A DNA stretch of 11,398 nucleotides from an uncultured Ruminococcus sp. Its GTDB lineage: Bacteria > Bacillota > Clostridia > Oscillospirales > Ruminococcaceae. Made by a program: the position numbers and the translations under genes. Shown piece after piece: positions 1 to 7,056 of the stretch (positions are counted from its first letter, which is position 1; each line of letters begins with the position of its first letter). The DNA lies in NCBI GenBank assembly GCA_945876155.1, contig CAMCMW010000021.1, positions 1 to 11,398 of the forward strand, read 5' to 3'. The notes under the pieces were generated by a model, which did no database searches, was not told the DNA's origin, and was given only the letters and a program-made list of their open reading frames with translations.

Positions 1-3000
1 CTTGTTTTCGATTGTTATTTCAATTATCATTCCATCAACAGAAATATTTACCGGATGTACCTTATCAGAAAGTACATAACCTGTCGGTGCTTTGATTTCA
101 GCAACAACATATTTTCCGTAAATAATATCTCTGAATGCAAATGAACCATCCTTGCCGGAAGTTACTGTTTCAAGAGCATTTTTCTCAGTAAATTCTGTTT
201 CATCAGCTGAAAAAAGACCGATTAAAGCTCCGCTCAGAGCGGTTTTGTCATCAGCATTTATCTTCAGACCTTCTACATCACCACGGATAACATCATTAAG
301 GAATTTTCCGCTGTCATCATTGCTGATTTCTACTACTTCATCCTGAGTTCTGATTTCAAAATAATAATAATTTTCATCAACAACAAATCCTTCCGGAGCT
401 TTTGTTTCCTTTACGAAATATTCACCATATTCAACGCCGTCAAGCTGATAAATTCCCGTTTCAATTTCGTTAAGATATCCGTATGATTTATCTGTACCGT
501 TATCAAACTTTCCATTGCCGTTTGTATCAGAATAAACTTCAAATACTGCACCGGAAAGTTTCTGTGAAGGATTAATTAAACTTGCCTTTTCAAGCTTAAC
601 ACTTCCACGAATTTTTTCATTGCTGATTTCCACAGAAATTGTTTCTCCGTCCTCTGATACTGTTACCGGATATACTGTATCAGTAAGAACATAACCTGTC
701 GGTGCTTTGATTTCTGCAATCAGATACTGTCCGATTACAACATCTTCAAAAGAGAATGAACCGTCCTTGCCGGAAGTTACTGTTTCATAAGCGTTTTCTT
801 CTGTAAATTCTGTTTCAGAATTACTGAAAATACCAATCACAGCACCTTCAAGACCTGTGCCATCATCTGCGTCGGATTTTAATCCGTTAATTTTTCCCTT
901 TTTCAGAATATTTTCAATTGCAGCACCACCGTTTACAGCAATTTCCTGTACTGCTTCTTCCTGTCCGCTGTATGCAAAGGAAACAGGATATTTTGTATCG
1001 TTGAGTATATAATGCTCATCAGTTGCAGTTTCCTGAACATAGTAATCTGCAAAAGGAAGTTTCGTATTGAATCCTGTTGTCATATCCTCTGAAAGATATG
1101 CAGTTTCAATCAAACCGCCTTTTGGAATTACAGTTCCGTCAGCTGCTGTTATATCTTCAGCTGCAAAAAGTCCGAATGCTGCATTCAGATATTCGTCATT
1201 GCTGCCGATTCCATATATTTCTGACTGCTCAAAATATTTTTCAAGAGATATTTTTACACCCTGATAATTATTTGAAAAGCTTGCAGAAGTATTTGTAACT
1301 GAAACATTCTGTCCGGCATATTCAATAGTTACAAGCTGCTCTCCGGTTTCAGTAATATAACCTTCAGGAGCTTTCGTTTCAATAACCTGATATGTGCCGA
1401 GATAAAGTTCCTTTGATTCAGCAATGCCATCAGAACCTGTGGTAATTGTATCAACTAAATCGCCTTTGGCGATTCTCAGTGTTCCGTCAGGAGTGTATAT
1501 ATCTTCAGCTGCATAAATTTCAAATTCTGCACCTGCAAGTTTCACTTCTGAAAAAACAGGAGTGTATACACCGTTTTCACTGCTGACTGATGTAAATGCT
1601 TCACCAGTCTTTGTTACAGAAATCGTACCTTTCTGCGGAGAATTCTTCTTCTCAACTGTGACAGTTACTCCGTCCTCAGTTACAGCAAAGTCAACCGGGT
1701 CAATGTCCAGAACATATCCTTCCGGAGCTTCAACCTCTACAAGCTGATACATTCCGTATACGAGCTTTTCCGGAAGTTTGATTTGTCCGGATTCATCAGT
1801 ATAAAATGTGCTGACTTCATTGCCGTCCGAATCAGTCATTACAACCTTATTTCCGCTTGAATCAAGAATTTCAAAGCCTGTCCCAGCAGCAGGAATTACT
1901 TCTCCGCTTTCACCGTCAAGCTTGACAATCAATATTTCAGAACGCTTGAGCGTATTTGTAATCGTATAATCGAGCAAAGCCATTCCAGCACCCTGATAAA
2001 GGAAATTTTCTACAGGTTTAACATCGACAAATCGAGCAGGTTTACCCGTTTCTTCAACTTCATAATAAATCAGATTGTTATTGATTGTGTAAATGGGCAG
2101 GTTATTCCATGTAACAATTCCGCTTGCCGGCGTTGTTGCACTTAATTCTTTAGAAACTTTCTGATTACCATTTTCATCATACTGAATAATATCTATTTTA
2201 TTCATTACGGTGTTAACAGAATCATATTCATATGCCCTGAGCGTAAAAGTTATATTTTCAATCTCATTATCTTCAGAGGTCTTTCTGACAACAATACCGC
2301 CTTTTTTTACAGTATTTTTAAAGCTTACTGATGCTGTTTCTCCGGCAGTTACCGTTACAGTTTTAGAACTTTGCTTATTATACCTGAACGAATTATTTAC
2401 TTCTTCAACAGTGTATGTACCCGGTTCAATGTTAGGTATATCAATTTTACCGCCGTTTTTAGTTGTTACTTGTGTGCTGTAACCGTTAGGACCAGTAATT
2501 TTGAATTGAAAACCGTCTACAACTCCATCATCAGAAGTTTTTACGATGCTGAGATCTCCCGTGTCAAGTCCTGTTACAAAAGCGTAATATTCTCTTGGAT
2601 CAGCTTTTGTTCCAGCTAATGTCTGTAATCCGGAATAATTAAGAACTACAACACCGTATCTTTCATTTTTAGCATTTGCATTGCTTTGTGTAAAAGTTAC
2701 TTTAGCTTTTTTATTAGCATCAACCTTGATTTTCAGCTGCGAATTTGTCTTTGATACAACACTGCCGTTTGTAACGTTTACCGTATAATTGCCCATCTGA
2801 CTGTTTTTATCAGTGTATGTGTATGTACCATCAGCATTTACTTTGGCAATCTTTGCATTAGCTTGGGCTTCGGTTCTATACGCACAGGTAACATTTTTGT
2901 TATGGTCTTTTATTGATTTTTCGTACTGGTTGTAATATGTCTGAATTCCAGTATAATTCGACAAATTTCCAGTCTTGAACAAATCGCTGACCGGCGTATA

Positions 3001-3489
3001 ACCATTGCTGATTTTATTAAAATCTTCATCACGCTGTCCAACCATAACTTCCCATACAAGCATCTGCGTTGCAATGTACTGCTGCTGCGTTGTCGTGCTT
3101 GTATTCGGGTTTCCTGTAGTGTAGCAGTAAAGAAATACACGTCCGAGAAGTTCTTTTTTTTCGGCTGTTAATTTCGACCAAGTACCCTCTGTGTATGCAA
3201 GCTTGTCAACATCGCTGTTAAGTGCTGCTCCCGGCTCAACGCAGTATAACGGTTCCCCGGTATCAGAATTGGTGATTATTGCCCAATCCGCAAAATGGAG
3301 GACAGCACCATCTCCGATTTTAAGCTCTGTCAATCTGCGATAATTTTCGTAGTAGGTTATAGTTCGCTTAACAGTTGACGCAGCAGATGCTGTCATGCCA
3401 ATCCATTCCATCGGAAGTGCTGTGCAGAGAACCGCAACTGCTGTAATCAGCATCAGAATTTTCTTACGGATTTTTTGAAATTTGTTCAA
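1..3489 (-). CDS. Large secreted Cna-B repeat adhesin with N-terminal thioester-type domain (C-terminus cut by window edge)
   Basis: This is an uninterrupted frame of 1163 codons from a TTG at 3489 to the window edge; the C-terminus, where a sorting signal would lie, is missing. Residues 1-37 form a signal peptide: a basic start, a hydrophobic core and an ASAA-like cleavage region. Cys83 (LYCVEPG) and Gln142 (ATQMLVWEV) fit the Cys-Gln thioester (TQXA) domains of Gram-positive adhesins, which bind host or cell surfaces covalently. From about residue 311 there are about eight Cna-B/SpaA-like modules (roughly 311-393, 396-512, 516-609, 621-735, 741-863, 866-957, 959-1055, 1067-1163). Many carry the typical E-x-K-A-P-x-G-Y strand and an N-terminal K/VKT or LEK strand, so Lys-Asn isopeptide bonds are likely. 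I chose TTG because GGGAG lies 8 nt upstream. An in-frame ATG at 3516 would add 9 residues but has no clear ribosome binding site. The family is confident; the ligand is unknown. Confidence 0.88.
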   Translation of the reverse strand, partial: MNKFQKIRKKILMLITAVAVLCTALPMEWIGMTASAASTVKRTITYYENYRRLTELKIGDGAVLHFADWAIITNSDTGEPLYCVEPGAALNSDVDKLAYTEGTWSKLTAEKKELLGRVFLYCYTTGNPNTSTTTQQQYIATQMLVWEVMVGQRDEDFNKISNGYTPVSDLFKTGNLSNYTGIQTYYNQYEKSIKDHNKNVTCAYRTEAQANAKIAKVNADGTYTYTDKNSQMGNYTVNVTNGSVVSKTNSQLKIKVDANKKAKVTFTQSNANAKNERYGVVVLNYSGLQTLAGTKADPREYYAFVTGLDTGDLSIVKTSDDGVVDGFQFKITGPNGYSTQVTTKNGGKIDIPNIEPGTYTVEEVNNSFRYNKQSSKTVTVTAGETASVSFKNTVKKGGIVVRKTSEDNEIENITFTLRAYEYDSVNTVMNKIDIIQYDENGNQKVSKELSATTPASGIVTWNNLPIYTINNNLIYYEVEETGKPARFVDVKPVENFLYQGAGMALLDYTITNTLKRSEILIVKLDGESGEVIPAAGTGFEILDSSGNKVVMTDSDGNEVSTFYTDESGQIKLPEKLVYGMYQLVEVEAPEGYVLDIDPVDFAVTEDGVTVTVEKKNSPQKGTISVTKTGEAFTSVSSENGVYTPVFSEVKLAGAEFEIYAAEDIYTPDGTLRIAKGDLVDTITTGSDGIAESKELYLGTYQVIETKAPEGYITETGEQLVTIEYAGQNVSVTNTSASFSNNYQGVKISLEKYFEQSEIYGIGSNDEYLNAAFGLFAAEDITAADGTVIPKGGLIETAYLSEDMTTGFNTKLPFADYYVQETATDEHYILNDTKYPVSFAYSGQEEAVQEIAVNGGAAIENILKKGKINGLKSDADDGTGLEGAVIGIFSNSETEFTEENAYETVTSGKDGSFSFEDVVIGQYLIAEIKAPTGYVLTDTVYPVTVSEDGETISVEISNEKIRGSVKLEKASLINPSQKLSGAVFEVYSDTNGNGKFDNGTDKSYGYLNEIETGIYQLDGVEYGEYFVKETKAPEGFVVDENYYYFEIRTQDEVVEISNDDSGKFLNDVIRGDVEGLKINADDKTALSGALIGLFSADETEFTEKNALETVTSGKDGSFAFRDIIYGKYVVAEIKAPTGYVLSDKVHPVNISVDGMIIEITIENK
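74..172 (-). repeat. Internal direct repeat, copy near the window edge (Cna-B module 8)
   Basis: This segment matches 689-787 at a constant offset of 615 bp (205 codons). It includes identical stretches of 26 bp (74-99 versus 689-714) and 23 bp (150-172 versus 765-787). It encodes the shared AEIKAPTGYVL strand and the TVTSGKDGSF turn. The identity at DNA level points to recent intragenic duplication of a Cna-B module. Confidence 0.85.
689..787 (-). repeat. Internal direct repeat, second copy (Cna-B module 6)
   Basis: This is the partner of 74-172. Between the two copies lies one divergent module (about residues 959-1055), so the duplicated unit may have been a two-module block or a module copied past its neighbour. 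Such repeats are the usual substrate for length variation in surface proteins. Confidence 0.85.
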
Positions 3490-3640
3490 ATTTTCTACTC
3501 CCTTTCTTTTCGGCATAGCCGTTATTTGCAATTACAGGCCTTTTTCAGCCTGTCTGAAATCAGGCATATCATATCACTCCCTTCAATGCTGTTGGCGCTT
3601 ACAGAAGCTTACAGACGCCTCTATGCGCAAGCCAGCTTAG
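3490..3640 (-). promoter_or_regulatory. Structured leader of the adhesin gene with a possible 11-codon leader frame
   Basis: On the minus strand, GGGAG at 3577-3581 precedes an ATG at 3567 (spacing 9) that opens MPDFRQAEKGL and stops at TAA 3532-3534, in the same frame as the adhesin. The same RNA can form two mutually exclusive small hairpins: 3534-3539 with 3548-3553, or 3549-3552 with 3561-3564. Further upstream, 3588-3598 can pair imperfectly with 3625-3636. Between these arms lies a 9-bp direct repeat (3597-3605 and 3607-3615). Attenuation or a leader peptide is inference. I could not match a known riboswitch consensus. Confidence 0.3.
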
Positions 3641-3805
3641 CACTCAATTTCCAAAACACGTTCTCAGAGCTAAATAAAGGCACTTTTAAGACATTTTAAT
3701 TTTTAGGGTGTAGTTTTCTGCAAAAGTATCACAAAATCGATTCTGAGGCTTGCTAATGCCCTCTATGGCGATTTCAAATGCAGAATTATTTTTCAAAATT
3801 GCATA
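3641..3805. other. Intergenic region without a recognisable gene
   Basis: This gap lies between the end of the initiator gene and the adhesin leader, both on the minus strand. I see no convincing gene, no strong terminator and only weak promoter-like hexamers: a minus-strand TTGCAG followed by TAAAAT with an overly long 19-nt gap. An 8-bp motif shared with the leader (3618-3625 and 3760-3767) is probably chance. Confidence 0.4.
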
Positions 3806-4972
3806 TTAAGGCGAAATTTCAGGAAAATTGTTTACAAGTGCCTTGTAGTCATCAAGCCGGTAACTATGTTCAGATTCGTGCTGAGTTTTTTCAGATTTAC
3901 CCGGTCGCTCTCTTGCAGCATAATAACTTTCCATGGTTGCCGGAGCGTTGTACAGTGATGTCAGCAGATACTGCCGAATGTTTCTTATTCCGCTGCTCTG
4001 GGATATGCATTCAAGTACATACCGGATATGCTCTGCGGTAAGTTCACTGAATCGCTGCTTCACCAATGCCGTATCAAGATTCTCTCCGGCTATTTTTATT
4101 TTTGCCTTTTGTGTGTTCAGTATTTCGGTCACAAGACTGACAATGTTATCAAGCTGCTTTGCATCAAATTCCTGTCTGAGCCTCTCAAACTCGATTTTGT
4201 TTTTTACATCCATCTCATCAATCAATCCCAAATCGTCGCATCTACCCAAATCGTCGCATCTATATGTATCTTGATTGATAGATTTATTAGATTTAGATTT
4301 ATTAGATTTAGATTTATAAGTTAGTTCCGCCATTTGGGAGGAACTAGTTCCGCCATTTGGGAGGGACAAGTTCCGCCGTTTGGGAGGGACTAGTTCCGCC
4401 GTTTGGGAGGAACTGAGTTTTTCAGGCATTTCTTCTGTTTTTTCATAATTATTATCATCATCACAAAAATCATTAAAGTTGTTGTCGGAACTAGTTCCGC
4501 CGTTTGGGAGGAACTGCGATTCTATGGGATTTATGACTGCTTTTTTGTGTCTTAAAGCAATTTTTTTAGCTGTATTTTCTGCTGCTTTTATTAAAATACC
4601 ATCAGAGATTTCTTTTCCCTTAACCAGATATTCCTGTAAAAGTTCCATATCATTATTGACCTTGAAATATCTCTTTGCTGGCACACCTTTCAGCGCTGTT
4701 TGAATAAAGCCGATATTTTCAAGATGCTTTATTGCATTTCTCTGAACCTTTTCTCCAAACGACGTGCTCTCATGCAAATCCGGAACGGTTACATAAAACC
4801 AACCATCTTCCTCAAGCATTTCTCTGTCACTGTAATAATAAAATTTTCCTACAAGTGTGAAAAAAATTATCGTTTCAACTGCACCGATAGAATGAGCAAG
4901 CAGTCGATTAAATGTCATTGTGTTATCAGGATTCAGCTGCTGATAAAAATCCGCCAATAATTTATTGCTCAT
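3806..4972 (-). CDS. Plasmid-type replication initiator, winged-helix-like N-terminus and DUF6017-like C-terminus
   Basis: This 388-aa protein is probably the DNA-binding initiator of an integrated plasmid-like element. Residues about 20-105 (FNRLLAHSIG, GWFYVTVPDL, GVPAKRYFKV) look like the winged-helix N-terminus of Firmicutes phage/plasmid replication proteins. Residues about 255-355, ending IRNIRQYLLTSLYNAPATM, resemble the DUF6017 tail usually attached to RepA_N initiators. The linker (residues 150-250) is low complexity because it is encoded by short DNA repeats. The start has AGGAG about 7 nt upstream. Its ATG overlaps the stop of the 118-aa gene (ATGA, 4969-4972), so the two are translationally coupled. 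Family placement comes from remembered motifs; no alignment was run. The initiator role is likely and the exact family less certain. Confidence 0.75.
   Translation of the reverse strand: MSNKLLADFYQQLNPDNTMTFNRLLAHSIGAVETIIFFTLVGKFYYYSDREMLEEDGWFYVTVPDLHESTSFGEKVQRNAIKHLENIGFIQTALKGVPAKRYFKVNNDMELLQEYLVKGKEISDGILIKAAENTAKKIALRHKKAVINPIESQFLPNGGTSSDNNFNDFCDDDNNYEKTEEMPEKLSSSQTAELVPPKRRNLSLPNGGTSSSQMAELTYKSKSNKSKSNKSINQDTYRCDDLGRCDDLGLIDEMDVKNKIEFERLRQEFDAKQLDNIVSLVTEILNTQKAKIKIAGENLDTALVKQRFSELTAEHIRYVLECISQSSGIRNIRQYLLTSLYNAPATMESYYAARERPGKSEKTQHESEHSYRLDDYKALVNNFPEISP
4227..4262. repeat. 18-bp perfect tandem repeat, two copies
   Basis: The units are 4227-4244 and 4245-4262, each cccaaatcgtcgcatcta. 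Because 18 is a multiple of 3, the minus-strand protein reads a peptide repeat RCDDLG-RCDDLG (residues about 238-249). Confidence 0.9.
4281..4317. repeat. AT-rich 15-bp tandem repeat (2.5 copies)
   Basis: The units are 4281-4295 and 4296-4310, each gatttattagattta, followed by 7 bases of a third. The protein reads KSKSN repeats. Its strong A/T bias directly beside the 23-bp array suits a DNA-unwinding element. Confidence 0.85.
4323..4414. repeat. 23-bp tandem repeats, four copies (iteron-like)
   Basis: The units start at 4323, 4346, 4369 and 4392, with an exact 23-bp period and the core agttccgcc-[ag]-tttgggagg. They differ at only a few positions. Because 23 is not a multiple of 3, successive units are read in different frames (SSQTAEL, VPPKRRN, LPNGGTS, SSQMAEL), and none creates a stop. 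The junction at 4340-4351 is the perfect palindrome ggaactagttcc. Confidence 0.92.
4493..4515. repeat. Displaced fifth copy of the 23-bp repeat
   Basis: This has the same core as the 4323-4414 array, including the flanking ggaactagttcc palindrome at 4487-4498. It is separated from the array by about 78 bp of AT-rich coding sequence. Here it is read in the LPNGGTS frame (residues about 155-161). Confidence 0.9.
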
Positions 4973-5325
4973 TTTCTTCTCCTGTTCTGTCTGTGTTCCT
5001 CCGGAATATCAAGTATGTCTTCAAGCTGCCGTGCAATCGTAATCATTTCTTCCTTAATCAGCGTTGCTTTAGGTTCTCCGCAAAAGCATTCGTATTTTAT
5101 TCTTGTAATGTCTGCATTTTTATAAATCTCTATCATTTCATCCAGAGGGAACTCTGAACGGCTGTTGATAAAATTTCTGTTTTCTGTCAGAATGACTGAA
5201 AACATAATTTTAGTTTCTTCGTAAACATCATCAAGCTTTAAAACCTTTTTCGGAATAAAGATGGCATCTTCATTCAGCAGTCTGACCATATCGTTTAAAT
5301 CATTTTTTACACTTGTTTTATTCAT
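4969..5325 (-). CDS. Hypothetical protein, 118 aa, coupled to the replication initiator
   Basis: I do not recognise the family. The protein (MNKTSVKNDLNDMVRLLNED...) is soluble and probably mostly helical. It has a central Cys pair (ECFCGEPKA) and a very basic tail (QNRRRK) that may contact nucleic acid. I start it at ATG 5325 because AAAGGA lies 6-7 nt upstream; an ATG at 5373 in the same frame would add 16 residues but lacks a clear ribosome binding site. The stop overlaps the initiator start by 4 bp (ATGA), so it is first in a two-gene operon. It diverges from the recombinase operon across about 120 bp. A role in copy control or replication is possible but only from context. Confidence 0.7.
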   Translation of the reverse strand: MNKTSVKNDLNDMVRLLNEDAIFIPKKVLKLDDVYEETKIMFSVILTENRNFINSRSEFPLDEMIEIYKNADITRIKYECFCGEPKATLIKEEMITIARQLEDILDIPEEHRQNRRRK

Positions 5326-5360
5326 AATTTTTCCTTTCTCAAATAAGCTTCCGGTAAATA

Positions 5361-5389
5361 TTGCAAAATTCATTTAGCTGTGATATAAT
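5361..5389 (+). promoter_or_regulatory. Sigma-A-type promoter of the recombinase operon
   Basis: TTGCAA (5361-5366) and a perfect TATAAT (5384-5389) are separated by exactly 17 bp. They lie 55 bp upstream of the start of the 53-aa gene. Confidence 0.8.
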
Positions 5390-5399
5390 CAATCTCACA
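5379..5399. promoter_or_regulatory. Inverted repeat over the -10 box (possible operator)
   Basis: TGTGA (5379-5383) and TCACA (5395-5399) flank the TATAAT box with an 11-bp gap. A protein bound here would block the recombinase promoter. It could also affect the divergent replication operon, whose own promoter I could not place. The arms are short, so chance is possible. Confidence 0.35.
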
Positions 5400-5444
5400 A
5401 TTAGCAAATTCCGACAAAATTTAACATATAGGAGGCAAATTCGT

Positions 5445-5606
5445 ATGATTAAAATTAAATATAAATCTATTTCAGAATCATCTTTAAATTATTTTTCAAA
5501 AATGATTTATCCTGAAATCCAAAAATTTTATGATAAAAAAGCCGAAAATGATATTCCAGCAATAAGCAACAATAAAATCAAAAAGGAATCGAAAGAAAAG
5601 AAATGA
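5445..5606 (+). CDS. Small hypothetical protein, 53 aa, coupled to the serine recombinase
   Basis: The frame opens at ATG 5445 with a strong AGGAGG (5430-5435) 9 nt upstream. Its stop overlaps the recombinase start (ATGA, 5603-5606). The product (MIKIKYKSISESSLNYFSKM...) is highly charged and lysine-rich at the C-terminus (KIKKESKEKK). It has no membrane segment and I recognise no domain. Coupling and conserved spacing suggest an accessory of recombination, for example a directionality factor or DNA-bending partner, or simply a leader that sets recombinase levels. Neither role is shown by the sequence. Confidence 0.65.
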   Translation: MIKIKYKSISESSLNYFSKMIYPEIQKFYDKKAENDIPAISNNKIKKESKEKK

Positions 5607-6982
5607 ATGCAGTTATTTATGCACGTTACTCATGTGATAATCAGCGTGAAGAAAGTATTGAAGGACAACTTCGTGAATGTAAAGAATTTGCTGATAAAAA
5701 TGAGATAAGCATCATCCATGAATACATAGACAGAGCTTACTCAGCAAAAACGGATAACCGTCCTGAATTTCAAAAAATGATTAAGGACAGCTATTCCAAA
5801 AACTTTCAGGCTGTTATCGTCTGGAAACTGGACAGATTTGCACGAAACCGATATGACAGCGCCCGCTATAAAACTATCCTGAAGAAGAACAACGTTGAAG
5901 TGAGATCCGCTACAGAAAACATCTCCAAAGGAGCAGAAGGAATAATACTTGAAGCTGTCCTTGAAGGCTATGCGGAATATTACTCTGCCGACCTCTCCGA
6001 AAAAGTTACTCGTGGAATGACTGAAAACGCTTTAAAATGCAAATTTAACGGCGGTACTGCACCGATTGGATTTGTAATTGATGAAAACAAGCATTATCAG
6101 ATTGATGAGCTTAAAGCTCAATTCGTTAAAGATGCGTTTGTAATGTACGCATCAAATGTATCCATGAAAGAAATCACAGAATATTTAAGCTCAAAGGGTA
6201 TTCGCACAAGCAAAAACAAATCAATCAGCATTCGTACTATGTCTGAAATACTGCGGAACAAAAAATACATCGGTGAATACAGATACAAGGATATTGTCAT
6301 CGAAAATGGAATACCGCAGATTATTCCAGAAGACTTGTTTAATGAAGTCCAGAAAAAACTTAACTCCAAACAACGAAATTCAAATTCCCAGATGAAAAAT
6401 AAATATTTACTTTCTGCAAAACTTCGCTGCGGAAAATGCAACTCTCTGATGTGCGGCGATTCAGGCACAAGTAAAACCGGCAAGGTGTATAATTATTACA
6501 AATGCGCTTCAGTTAAAAGGCATCTCGGCTGCACAACCAGAAGTGTACGTCAGGAAGTTTTTGAAAAGGAAGTTTTGGAAAAAGCATTCCGGAATATCTT
6601 TACAGAAGAAAATATTGAAATCATCGTTGAAATGGTTTTGAAGATTAATAAAAATGAAAATGCAGCCATATTGCTCTTAAAAAAGCAATATAGCTGCATT
6701 GAAAAAAATATAAATAATATTCTTGACGCTATTGAAAATGGGATTTATACTCCTTCTGTCAAGGATAGATTGCTGGAACTTGAACATCAGAAAGCCGATA
6801 TTGAAACTCAGCTTCAGCTTGAACAAGAAAAAGTATCTAAGTTGACATTGAGTAAAAGTCAAATCAGATACTTTGTTTCAAATATTTTAATTTTGCTTCC
6901 GGATAGTAAAAAGTCCCTGATTATAGACACTTTTGTAGATGAAATCATTTATTACGATTCTGATGATGAACGCTCCAAATAG
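5603..6982 (+). CDS. Large serine recombinase (site-specific integrase/resolvase family)
   Basis: This 459-aa protein is complete for the family. The catalytic resolvase domain spans residues 1-140: the nucleophile is Ser10 in YARYSCDNQ, followed by SIEGQ and the DRFARN motif with Arg78 and Arg81. Next comes the Recombinase domain (about 150-255, GTAPIGFV to LFNEVQKKLN). A zinc ribbon follows with Cys276, Cys279, Cys301 and Cys310. The C-terminus is helical and coiled-coil-like, ending FVDEIIYYD. Such enzymes integrate and excise mobile elements between short att sites through a Ser-DNA intermediate. Translation is coupled to the 53-aa gene. It is the mobility gene of the element that also carries the divergent replication operon. 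Element ends could not be located. Confidence 0.95.
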   Translation: MNAVIYARYSCDNQREESIEGQLRECKEFADKNEISIIHEYIDRAYSAKTDNRPEFQKMIKDSYSKNFQAVIVWKLDRFARNRYDSARYKTILKKNNVEVRSATENISKGAEGIILEAVLEGYAEYYSADLSEKVTRGMTENALKCKFNGGTAPIGFVIDENKHYQIDELKAQFVKDAFVMYASNVSMKEITEYLSSKGIRTSKNKSISIRTMSEILRNKKYIGEYRYKDIVIENGIPQIIPEDLFNEVQKKLNSKQRNSNSQMKNKYLLSAKLRCGKCNSLMCGDSGTSKTGKVYNYYKCASVKRHLGCTTRSVRQEVFEKEVLEKAFRNIFTEENIEIIVEMVLKINKNENAAILLLKKQYSCIEKNINNILDAIENGIYTPSVKDRLLELEHQKADIETQLQLEQEKVSKLTLSKSQIRYFVSNILILLPDSKKSLIIDTFVDEIIYYDSDDERSK

Positions 6983-7014
6983 TTCGGGGGAATGGAATTT
7001 CGGTTCACCACAAC

Positions 7015-7056
7015 AAAACCCTAAAACAACGTATTATGTTGTTTTAGGGTTTTTCT
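7015..7056 (+). terminator. Strong intrinsic terminator after the recombinase
   Basis: A perfect 16-bp stem (7015-7030 with 7038-7053) encloses a 7-nt loop gtattat. The right arm runs into T-rich sequence (gggtttttctttt). Since the left arm begins with AAAA, it may also work on the minus strand. Confidence 0.9.

Larger units (their letters stand above)
4227..4515. other. Candidate replication origin embedded in the initiator gene
   Basis: Three different short repeat families are packed into less than 300 bp of the initiator coding sequence: 18 bp x2, an almost pure A/T 15 bp x2.5, and 23 bp x4 plus one displaced copy. An array of initiator-binding iterons beside an AT-rich melting region is the standard layout of theta-type origins. 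RepA_N plasmids are known to carry their origin inside the rep gene. The origin role is inference from this architecture. Confidence 0.5.

Noticed and set aside
2910..3140. 76-aa minus-strand frame inside the adhesin thioester region
   Set aside because: It is a shadow of the adhesin in another frame; the adhesin frame is continuous and has the family motifs.
3490..3720. c-di-GMP or other known riboswitch before the adhesin
   Set aside because: I looked for the conserved core sequences and did not find them; only generic hairpins are present.
3778..4041. Plus-strand frames antisense to the replication initiator
   Set aside because: They overlap the DUF6017-like coding region and show no ribosome binding site or protein-like pattern.
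4323..4515. CRISPR-like repeat array
   Set aside because: The 23-bp units are directly abutting with no spacers, and they lie inside an open coding frame.
5361..5444. Earlier start for the 53-aa gene at ATG 5361-region
   Set aside because: That start would lie upstream of, or inside, the promoter; ATG 5445 has the AGGAGG site.
6118..6483. 121-aa minus-strand frame inside the recombinase
   Set aside because: It is antisense to the conserved Recombinase domain and has no start signals.
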